A DNA stretch of 5,776 bases, from the NCBI GenBank assembly GCA_002788515.1, contig PFRJ01000087.1, positions 1-5,776 on the forward strand, given 5' to 3'. The DNA comes from Nitrosopumilales archaeon CG_4_9_14_0_2_um_filter_34_16 (GTDB lineage Archaea; Thermoproteota; Nitrososphaeria; Nitrososphaerales; Nitrosopumilaceae). Positions 1 to 4,614 of this stretch are shown piece after piece (the first letter of the stretch is position 1; each line of letters begins with the position of its first letter). Position numbers and translations under genes: made by a program. The notes beneath the pieces are model-generated. The model saw nothing but the letters and a program-made list of their open reading frames with translations, was not told the DNA's origin and did no database searches.

Positions 1-52
1 TTGGATCTTGCTGTGTAGAAATACTGAGAATGTGATCAAAATATGTTAATTG

Positions 53-214
53 TGCAACCGATCTAATATTGTCAAATTCGCTCATGGAAAAGAACATTTC
101 GACATGATTGTGATGGGATCACGCGGAAGAAGCTCCACAAAAGAGATGTTTTTTGGGAGTGTGTCAAACTATGTAATACATGCAGCGAAAATTCCGGTAG
201 TAGTAGTAAAATAA
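53..214 (+). pseudogene. Universal stress protein (UspA family), C-terminal part; frame broken upstream
   Basis: Reading codons from position 53 to the TAA at 212-214 gives a typical UspA C-terminus: an N-I-V-K-F-A stretch, then D-M-I-V-M-G-S-R-G-R, then F-G-S-V-S and a final I-P-V-V-V-V-K. The family's ATP-binding signature G-x2-G-x9-G-S is complete (codons 116-160: G, S, R, G, nine residues, G, S). UspA domains are normally about 140 residues and only about 53 are readable here. The frame meets an in-frame TAA at 47-49, and the other two forward frames also have stops between 16 and 66, so the N-terminal part cannot continue in one frame to the left edge. The only near start is a TTG at 50, which would give a stub without the N-terminal half of the fold. 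I infer a frameshifted or decayed usp gene; a sequencing error near 30-60 is the alternative. The stop lies one base from the convergent msrA stop. Confidence 0.75.
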
Positions 215-215
215 T

Positions 216-671
216 CTAAGAAAACCCGTGCTTTTTGAAGTATTTTTGATGATATTCTTCTGCCTTGTAAAAAGTTGGGGCAGGAACAATTTCAGTTACA
301 ATTGGAAGATCATATTTGTCTAATTGTTCAAGTGTTTGTTTTGAATTTTCTGCAATTTCTTTTTGTTTTTCATCATGGTAAAATATTGCAGAACGGTATT
401 GAATTCCAACATCTGGACCTTGTCGATTTAACGTTGTAGGATTATGATTTTCCCAAAATATTTTTAGTAATTCTTCAAAAGAAATCTCATCAGGATCATA
501 ATCTACTTCTACAGCTTCTGCATGACCAGTTTTATCTGTACAAACTTCTTCATAAGTAGGATTTGGTAATTGTCCACCAATATACCCAACAGCAGTTGAG
601 TTTACGCCTTTTGTCTTACTGAATAAATCCTCAACATGCCAAAAACATCCTGCACCAAAAGTTGCTTTCAT
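216..671 (-). CDS. msrA: Peptide-methionine (S)-S-oxide reductase MsrA
   Basis: This cytoplasmic repair enzyme reduces methionine-S-sulfoxide, free or in proteins, back to methionine using thiol reductant. The 151-residue protein covers the whole MsrA domain. The catalytic G-C-F-W motif is at residues 8-11 with nucleophile Cys9. The G-H-A-E-A-V segment at 49-54 carries the conserved Glu52. N-P-T-T-L-N-R-Q-G-P-D-V-G at 77-89 and Q-Y-R-S at 91-94 are textbook MsrA, and the F-Y-K-A-E-E-Y-H-Q block at 134-142 ends the fold. The only other cysteine, Cys44, lies in the conserved Y-E-E-V-C segment and is not a C-terminal resolving cysteine, so this is a one-Cys type that must be recycled by an external thiol. 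The ATG at 669-671 sits just before the G-x-G-C-F-W core, so little N-terminal sequence is possible. A TATA-like element lies about 26 nt upstream and there is no Shine-Dalgarno sequence. The gene converges on the usp remnant with a one-base gap. Confidence 0.97.
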   Translation of the reverse strand: MKATFGAGCFWHVEDLFSKTKGVNSTAVGYIGGQLPNPTYEEVCTDKTGHAEAVEVDYDPDEISFEELLKIFWENHNPTTLNRQGPDVGIQYRSAIFYHDEKQKEIAENSKQTLEQLDKYDLPIVTEIVPAPTFYKAEEYHQKYFKKHGFS

Positions 672-692
672 AAAATGCCATATACAGAACAG

Positions 693-701
693 AATTAAAA
701 T
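693..701 (-). promoter_or_regulatory. TATA-like promoter element of msrA
   Basis: On the minus strand this reads ATTTTAATT, centred about 26 nt upstream of the msrA ATG. That is the expected distance for an archaeal TATA box driving a leaderless transcript. It lies in the 38-bp gap between msrA and the upstream gene, so msrA can be transcribed on its own. Confidence 0.45.
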
Positions 702-709
702 GATTCTAA

Positions 710-1744
710 TTATTCAATCAAAATAACATCTTCTTGAATAAGATATTTTATTGAATTGATAAATTCTTGCTGAGAAATCAAATCAGTAGACCACCAAAAA
801 GCAGTATTTCTAAACCATGAGGGAATGGCATCCACCACAAAAGACGAATCGTCTAAATCAGAAATTATAATTATTTTATTTTGCAACATAAAATCCAAAC
901 CGTAAATGAATTCTTTATCAGATATCTCACCAGTAGACCAACCTTTAGCATATGTCTTGATCCAATCAGGAATGTATGTGAAAAACCCCAACGCATGGTA
1001 AATGGTTTTTCCAGGAAGCTGAGAATCAAACCAAGATTTGTATGCAGGCTCATTGTTGTATCTATCAATATAGTATTGTGGTGGATTATCTAAAGAAAAA
1101 TAATTTTGTATTGAAGTTGATGGGTATCCTACCACTTCATCTATACTGAAAAGTGGGAATTGTAAGTCAAACCAAGATTTGAATTCAGAATCATTATTGT
1201 ATCTATCAATATAATATTGAGGAGATATATCTAAAGAGGGAAACCCCAAAAATCGCATTTTTGGATTTTCTACAAAAGAACCATCAACATCATTATTTTG
1301 CGAAGTATTGGTTGGTTGGGTGTTGGTTGGTTGGGTGTTGGTTGGTTGGGTGTTGGTTGGTTGGGTGTTGGTTGGTGGAACATAATTTGATGTTTTTTCA
1401 TAAGTGATGAATTTTTCAAGATTTCCACCGTAGGAAATTTTAATTGTGTATGGACCATTTTCAGACCAAGTAGGACCACCAGCATTGATGGTTTTTGTAA
1501 AAGTTCCGTCGTTTTTTGGAATAACACTATCAACATGAGCCATACCGTTTCCGCTAGGAGTTATTATTTGAACAATTATAGAAAAAATATCAGGGTCATA
1601 TACAACATGTCCAGAGAGAACAATAGAATCATCAGTACGGTATAATATTTTATCAGTTGTGAAATCAGTAACAGTAGCAAACGAAGTAACAAATAATGAC
1701 GGAACAAACAACAATAACATAAAAAACACAAACCAAAAACTCAT
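710..1744 (-). CDS. Secreted surface protein with Ig-like domain, PTNTQ linker and duplicated modules
   Basis: This 344-residue exported protein has unknown function. Residues 1-23 form a hydrophobic signal peptide with probable cleavage after S-F-A; unusually, its n-region (M-S-F-W) has no Lys or Arg. Residues 24-115 are beta-rich and look like an Ig- or macroglobulin-type fold (S-G-H-V, Y-D-P, Q-I-I-T-P-S-G-N-G, G-P-Y-T-I-K-I-S-Y). Residues 124-148 are a Pro/Thr/Asn linker of five PTNT[Q/S] units. A 23-residue P-Q-Y-Y-I-D-R-Y-N-N module follows twice (175-197 and 222-244). The C-terminus holds two 37-residue modules (258-294 and 307-343) beginning I-P-x-W, with Trp at positions 11/12 and E-F at 21-22. 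From memory such modules recur in secreted proteins of Nitrososphaerota. There is no C-terminal membrane anchor, so cell-wall association is inferred. An in-frame stop shortly upstream fixes the ATG, which has a TATA-like element about 29 nt before it. Confidence 0.88.
   Translation of the reverse strand: MSFWFVFFMLLLFVPSLFVTSFATVTDFTTDKILYRTDDSIVLSGHVVYDPDIFSIIVQIITPSGNGMAHVDSVIPKNDGTFTKTINAGGPTWSENGPYTIKISYGGNLEKFITYEKTSNYVPPTNTQPTNTQPTNTQPTNTQPTNTSQNNDVDGSFVENPKMRFLGFPSLDISPQYYIDRYNNDSEFKSWFDLQFPLFSIDEVVGYPSTSIQNYFSLDNPPQYYIDRYNNEPAYKSWFDSQLPGKTIYHALGFFTYIPDWIKTYAKGWSTGEISDKEFIYGLDFMLQNKIIIISDLDDSSFVVDAIPSWFRNTAFWWSTDLISQQEFINSIKYLIQEDVILIE
1013..1222 (-). repeat. Two copies of a 23-residue P-Q-Y-Y-I-D-R-Y-N-N module
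   Basis: The codons at 1154-1222 and 1013-1081 encode two near-identical 23-residue segments (protein residues 175-197 and 222-244). They share P-Q-Y-Y-I-D-R-Y-N-N, then K-S-W-F-D and a closing Pro, and differ mainly at D-S-E-F versus E-P-A-Y. The spacer is 24 residues. This points to an internal tandem duplication of a unit of about 47 residues. Confidence 0.85.
1306..1377 (-). repeat. 15-bp tandem repeat encoding a PTNTQ linker
   Basis: On the plus strand the unit TGTTGGTTGGTTGGG occurs four times in a row (1306-1365), followed by a partial fifth copy to 1377. The first copy has one mismatch (A for G at 1307). The repeat encodes P-T-N-T-Q units in the secreted protein and forms the hinge between its Ig-like domain and C-terminal modules. 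Because the unit is a multiple of three, copy number can change without breaking the frame. The G-tracts are on the template strand of the gene. Confidence 0.95.
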
Positions 1745-1768
1745 TTTCAGATACTAATCTTTTACACA

Positions 1769-1778
1769 TATAATTAAA
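1769..1778 (-). promoter_or_regulatory. TATA-like promoter element of the 710-1744 gene
   Basis: The minus strand reads TTTAATTATA, centred about 29 nt upstream of the ATG. No Shine-Dalgarno-like sequence lies between it and the start, consistent with a leaderless or very short-leader transcript. Confidence 0.5.
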
Positions 1779-1801
1779 GAATACTCCAGATAATTGAGGA
1801 A

Positions 1802-2185
1802 TCAGTTAACATCAATGAATATTTCTACAACCTTTTTTGCTAAATTTTCAATGTTAGCAGAAGGCTCTGCAGAAATCAATAGTAAAATTTGTGTAATCGG
1901 GAATGGAAAACTTACTAAAACTGCCTTATCTCGGCGTGCAGCAAGATAATTGATCGGACCCAAACTTTCATCATATTCTTTTCGTATTGATGCTTTAGAG
2001 ACAAATTCCAGAAAAGATTGTAAGCGTGTCTCATCACCCTCATGAGGAACAAGTCCTTCTTTAAATCCCCCTGCAATGAGTTGACCGTCTTTATCAACAA
2101 TTCCTGCAAATCTAATCTCTGATTCTTTCAATAATTGACTACATTTTTCACCATATAGTTTCAAACCTAGTGTGTTATTGGACAT
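1802..2185 (-). CDS. Small DUF6659-type / roadblock-like protein
   Basis: This 127-residue soluble protein has no signal peptide or membrane segment. The strand pattern around I-R-F-A-G-I-V-D-K-D-G-Q-L-I-A-G-G (residues 24-40), then R-K-E-Y-D-E-S-L-G-P-I-N-Y (68-80), A-A-R-R-D-K-A (82-88) and L-I-S-A-E-P-S-A-N-I-E (103-113) matches, from memory, a family abundant in ammonia-oxidising archaea and labelled DUF6659. The 'internal sensor' strand with D-x-D-G-x-L-x-A-G-G resembles roadblock/longin-like folds, so a scaffold or regulatory binding role is possible, but that is inference. Length is normal for the family and both ends look intact. The ATG is preceded by a T-rich TATA-like element about 26 nt upstream. 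The gap to the next minus-strand gene is 57 bp and contains that gene's own promoter, so co-transcription is not required. Confidence 0.85.
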   Translation of the reverse strand: MSNNTLGLKLYGEKCSQLLKESEIRFAGIVDKDGQLIAGGFKEGLVPHEGDETRLQSFLEFVSKASIRKEYDESLGPINYLAARRDKAVLVSFPFPITQILLLISAEPSANIENLAKKVVEIFIDVN

Positions 2186-2206
2186 GATAAACTAAGTTAG
2201 TACATC

Positions 2207-2216
2207 AAAAATAAAA
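2207..2216 (-). promoter_or_regulatory. TATA-like promoter element of the 1802-2185 gene
   Basis: The minus strand reads TTTTTATTTT, centred about 26 nt upstream of the ATG, with no ribosome binding site in between. It lies in the 154-bp divergent gap shared with the plus-strand gene starting at 2340. I see no other clear element in the rest of that gap. Confidence 0.45.
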
Positions 2217-2306
2217 ACCTAGTCAATTTCATAAAATAAGTTAACGGAGTCATTATTGATTTGAAACTGCCAAATTGGTCATGGTGTTTAAGTATTTTTT
2301 ACATGG

Positions 2307-2316
2307 AATTAATAAG
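2307..2316 (+). promoter_or_regulatory. TATA-like promoter element of the 2340-3464 gene
   Basis: AATTAATAAG lies about 28 nt upstream of the TTG start. A second AT-rich stretch (TTTAAGTATTTTTTA, 2287-2301) is an alternative but would give a leader of about 20 nt. There is no Shine-Dalgarno sequence before the TTG, so a leaderless transcript is the simpler reading. Confidence 0.4.
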
Positions 2317-2339
2317 TAAAAACATCAAACAGAGCATTA

Positions 2340-3464
2340 TTGAAAATAATAATTTTAGGAATTGTATTAGTTGTGTTGATAGGGAGTTTTAACATTCAAA
2401 ACAGTTTTGGTCATGAACCAGATTTTGCAGTTAGTTCTACAGAAGACATTTTAAAATTTTGTGAGTTTTTTTATGATGAGTATCAATTACTTGGAGCGTA
2501 TGATTTGTTTCAACAACATCAAAACTATCCAAATTTAAGAGGATGTGAAATATTATACAAACATGTAGCTTGGAATAGCACACATCAAGCAAGAGATATT
2601 GTACTTATTGCAGAAATTGAAAAATATCTTGGAACATCAGATTACATTAAAGAAAGGCATTTAGAACATCTAGGAGTTATTCCTGAATGGATAAAAAGAG
2701 AAGCTCAATTATGGATCAATGATGAAAATCAAGACAGTGATTTTGCTTATGGAATTAGAGCATTATTAGAATCAGGAGTAATCAAATTTAATTTCACAGA
2801 AGAGACATGTTATGAAAATAAAATATGTGTAAAAGAAGGAAATTTTATCAAATATTCATATTCTGATAAATACGGAAACAATGAATCGTTCAAACACACC
2901 ATAAAATCAATTGAAGATACAAATTTTACAATAAATGACAATGAGAACACAGTAAACAATAGTGAAATCATGATTGAAATAGAAAAAATATCTCATGAAG
3001 GAAGAACCAAAGAAGGGATCACATTAAATTCTGAAGGAATAATCAAAACAAGTGAATGTTGCCAATACTATGAATACATAATACCATTGCCAATCAATTT
3101 AGGAGATTCAATTCCAGGTAACATGAAAATTGTTGCAGAAACAACATACACAATAAATGATCAAATCAGATCATCATGGTTAGCAAGCGATTCAACAAAT
3201 CAAAATATAAAAATCATTGACAAGAAATCAGGTCTAGTTTTTTCATACAAACATCATGAAACCAAGGTATTGACAGTAGGCGAAATTACAAAAATCACAG
3301 ATACAAATTATTTTGATGTAAAATATGATATGGAGTCACATCAAACAACGATTCCAAAATGGTGGAAAATAACAACAAGTTGGTTATTAAATGGAAATAT
3401 TTCTGAAACAGAATATTTGTTAGCCATAGAAAATTTAATGTCACGCAATATACTCAGAGTGTAA
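2340..3464 (+). CDS. Secreted protein with conserved N-terminal domain and two I-P-x-W modules
   Basis: This 374-residue exported protein has unknown function. It starts at TTG: an in-frame stop at 2313 and the absence of any ATG or GTG between force this choice, and the TTG gives a proper signal peptide (M-K-I-I-I-L-G-I-V-L-V-V-L, likely cleavage after N-S-F-G). Residues 25-112 form a helical domain (F-C-E-F-F-Y-D-E-Y, Y-P-N-L-R-G-C-E-I-L-Y, A-W-N-S-T-H-Q-A-R-D, I-A-E-I-E-K-Y-L-G) with two cysteines, C41 and C69, that could pair outside the cell. From memory this domain recurs in secreted Nitrososphaerota proteins next to the I-P-E-W module, as here (114-150). Residues 155-335 are beta-rich, with further cysteine pairs C157/C163 and C240/C241. 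A second module (338-374) closes the protein. Several N-x-S/T sites suit an extracellular location. The stop codon directly abuts that of the convergent methyltransferase. Confidence 0.88.
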   Translation: MKIIILGIVLVVLIGSFNIQNSFGHEPDFAVSSTEDILKFCEFFYDEYQLLGAYDLFQQHQNYPNLRGCEILYKHVAWNSTHQARDIVLIAEIEKYLGTSDYIKERHLEHLGVIPEWIKREAQLWINDENQDSDFAYGIRALLESGVIKFNFTEETCYENKICVKEGNFIKYSYSDKYGNNESFKHTIKSIEDTNFTINDNENTVNNSEIMIEIEKISHEGRTKEGITLNSEGIIKTSECCQYYEYIIPLPINLGDSIPGNMKIVAETTYTINDQIRSSWLASDSTNQNIKIIDKKSGLVFSYKHHETKVLTVGEITKITDTNYFDVKYDMESHQTTIPKWWKITTSWLLNGNISETEYLLAIENLMSRNILRV

Positions 3465-4298
3465 TCACAAGTGACATTTCAACAAAACATAATCAATTAT
3501 TTTCTTTTCAGAGGCATTTTTCATTTTTTGTAGCGATTTAAACAAAATTGTCTCCACGTAAGAAGAATAGTTTTTCAAAATAGATTCTTGTAAGTGTAAT
3601 CTGTTTTTTAAATAATAGTTAGCAAGAGGTTCATAAACACTTGATCCGATTAATCGCTCTTCAGATATTGAAAAACCAAATGATGTGATTGATTCTTTGA
3701 GATATGCTAAACTGTAATGCTCAGATGACCAAGTAAATTTCAATAATCCTAATTTCATGAATGATGGATTTTCGACAGTTACGGGAATTGCCATTACAAG
3801 TAATCCAGATTTTTTTAAAACTCTTTTGGATTCAGAAATAAAATCAGATAAAGGTTTGAAATGTTGTGCAGATTCTAACGCTAAAACACGATCAAATGAA
3901 TCATTAGCAAAAGGTAATTTGGTAGAAGTCGAATTAAAAAATTCGATATTTTTTTCCGAACCAGAAGCCATCAATTGTTTGAAATTGATATTGACATCAT
4001 ACAGTCGAATATCAGGATAGATATCTCTCCACAATTTAGAAGGAGACGACAACCCACTACCTACATCAGCAACATGTGTTGCAGAAGACAATTCTGCCAT
4101 ATCAGCAAAAATCATACATAGATTATTTTGAGCAGAGATCGGATCCAAATGATCTTTTGACCAGAGTCCAAAATTAAGCATGGAGCCACCAGTTGCCAAT
4201 TGCATCACGGGAGACAGAGAAGTGTAAAGATTGACTACGTCTTTTTCATTTCTTCGAAATGTCCATAAAAACAGATCAAGAGGGTTTATCGATATCAA
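3465..4298 (-). CDS. Class I SAM-dependent methyltransferase
   Basis: This 277-residue cytoplasmic enzyme is predicted to transfer a methyl group from S-adenosylmethionine to an unidentified small molecule. The SAM-binding glycine loop is V-A-D-V-G-S-G-L-S at residues 76-84. The acidic residue after the second strand is probably Asp101 (I-R-L-Y-D-V-N). K-L-P-F-A-N-D-S-F-D-R-V at 127-138 and L-E-S-A-Q-H-F at 141-147 match the Methyltransf_11 type, and R-V-L-K-K-S-G-L-L-V at 159-168 is the usual post-motif. Upstream, M-L-N-F-G-L-W at 40-46 with a following A-Q resembles the cap of natural-product and tocopherol/sarcosine-type methyltransferases. The C-terminal third (about 175-277) is helical and more variable, fitting a substrate lid. 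The start is TTG: no ATG or GTG occurs upstream before a stop at 4359-4361, and a TATA-like element lies about 26 nt before it. The substrate cannot be told from the context. Confidence 0.88.
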   Translation of the reverse strand: MISINPLDLFLWTFRRNEKDVVNLYTSLSPVMQLATGGSMLNFGLWSKDHLDPISAQNNLCMIFADMAELSSATHVADVGSGLSSPSKLWRDIYPDIRLYDVNINFKQLMASGSEKNIEFFNSTSTKLPFANDSFDRVLALESAQHFKPLSDFISESKRVLKKSGLLVMAIPVTVENPSFMKLGLLKFTWSSEHYSLAYLKESITSFGFSISEERLIGSSVYEPLANYYLKNRLHLQESILKNYSSYVETILFKSLQKMKNASEKKIIDYVLLKCHL

Positions 4299-4319
4299 AA
4301 AGAATTCTAAGAAGGATTG

Positions 4320-4329
4320 AATGTATAGA
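4320..4329 (-). promoter_or_regulatory. TATA-like promoter element of the methyltransferase gene
   Basis: The minus strand reads TCTATACATT, centred about 26 nt upstream of the TTG start at 4298. This spacing supports the TTG as the start of a leaderless message. The element lies downstream of the micro-ORF at 4340-4438, so the two can be expressed separately. Confidence 0.5.
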
Positions 4330-4339
4330 CTATTAATTT

Positions 4340-4438
4340 CTAAGGTAATCCTTCTGAATCATCTACACAGTGATTATACACCCAATTCTCATCTTCGTTT
4401 TTGCAATTTCTTTTCCAGAAAGCCCAAAAATGTGTCAT
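4340..4438 (-). CDS. Possible micro-protein, 32 aa, Trp/Cys-rich
   Basis: An ATG at 4436-4438 opens a 32-residue frame ending in TAG at 4340-4342. The protein begins M-T-H-F-W-A-F-W-K-R-N-C-K and continues N-W-V-Y-N-H-C-V-D-D before ending G-L-P. Three tryptophans and two cysteines in 32 residues is unlike random AT-rich translation, which would be Lys/Asn/Ile-rich. An AT-rich TATA-like stretch (CTTTATTTC on the minus strand, 4454-4462) lies about 20 nt upstream, a little closer than for the other genes here. I do not recognise a family. With C12, H23 and C24 a metal or disulfide role is conceivable but unproven. It could also be a chance frame or gene remnant. It lies 41 bp upstream of the methyltransferase on the same strand. 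Confidence 0.4.
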   Translation of the reverse strand: MTHFWAFWKRNCKNEDENWVYNHCVDDSEGLP

Positions 4439-4472
4439 AACTTTTAGAAATACGAAATAAAGAAAGATTAGT

Positions 4473-4565
4473 TTGAATGATTTTCAAAAAAATAAAGAGT
4501 GGTCTAATGCCGAAAGGATTGCAAGGTATGCAGAATCAAAGAAAAGGTTCCCAGACAAACAGTAG
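4473..4565 (+). CDS. Possible micro-protein, 30 aa, charged, TTG start
   Basis: From a TTG at 4473 the frame encodes 30 residues ending in TAG at 4563-4565: N-D-F-Q-K-N-K-E-W, then N-A-E-R-I-A-R-Y-A-E-S-K-K-R-F-P-D-K-Q. The middle is a plausible amphipathic, charged helix and the amino-acid mix is protein-like. TTG is also the start of two larger genes in this window. A weak TATA-like element (TTTTAGAAAT, 4442-4451) sits about 26 nt upstream. It is divergent from the micro-ORF at 4340-4438 with only 34 bp between starts. No ATG exists in this frame, and an overlapping ATG frame at 4478 gives a less protein-like product. I do not recognise a family; a gene remnant is the main alternative. Confidence 0.33.
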   Translation: MNDFQKNKEWSNAERIARYAESKKRFPDKQ

Positions 4566-4583
4566 ATGATTAACACTCGATCA

Positions 4584-4593
4584 CCCTTAAATC
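4584..4593 (+). promoter_or_regulatory. TATA-like promoter element of the gene starting at 4615
   Basis: CCCTTAAATC is centred about 26 nt upstream of the ATG at 4615, the same geometry as the other genes here. It is weaker (less AT-rich) than the other elements. No Shine-Dalgarno sequence precedes the ATG. Confidence 0.35.
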
Positions 4594-4614
4594 CATCTTT
4601 TTGTATGGATTATT

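Noticed and set aside
871..1068. 65-codon minus-strand frame
   Set aside because: It lies entirely inside the secreted protein gene in another frame; the 710-1744 frame has signal peptide, repeats and modules, this one has no coherent features.
881..1093. 70-codon plus-strand frame
   Set aside because: It is antisense to the secreted protein gene, with no promoter-like element and no recognisable protein pattern.
1270..1536. 88-codon minus-strand frame containing Q-P-T-P-N repeats
   Set aside because: The 15-bp tandem repeat keeps all frames open and periodic; this is the shifted reading of the P-T-N-T-Q linker.
1915..2109. 64-codon minus-strand frame
   Set aside because: Out-of-frame shadow of the DUF6659-type gene.
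2186..2339. Divergent 154-bp gap inspected for an RNA gene
   Set aside because: No tRNA-like arms, no strong inverted repeat and no riboswitch-like structure found by eye; only two promoter-like elements are supported.
3757..4020. 87-codon plus-strand frame
   Set aside because: Antisense to the methyltransferase core; the minus-strand frame carries all SAM-binding motifs.
4478..4570. ATG frame of 30 codons overlapping the TTG micro-ORF
   Set aside because: Its product is a low-information Lys/Gln/Gly mix, and the overlapping TTG frame is more protein-like; at most one of the two is real.
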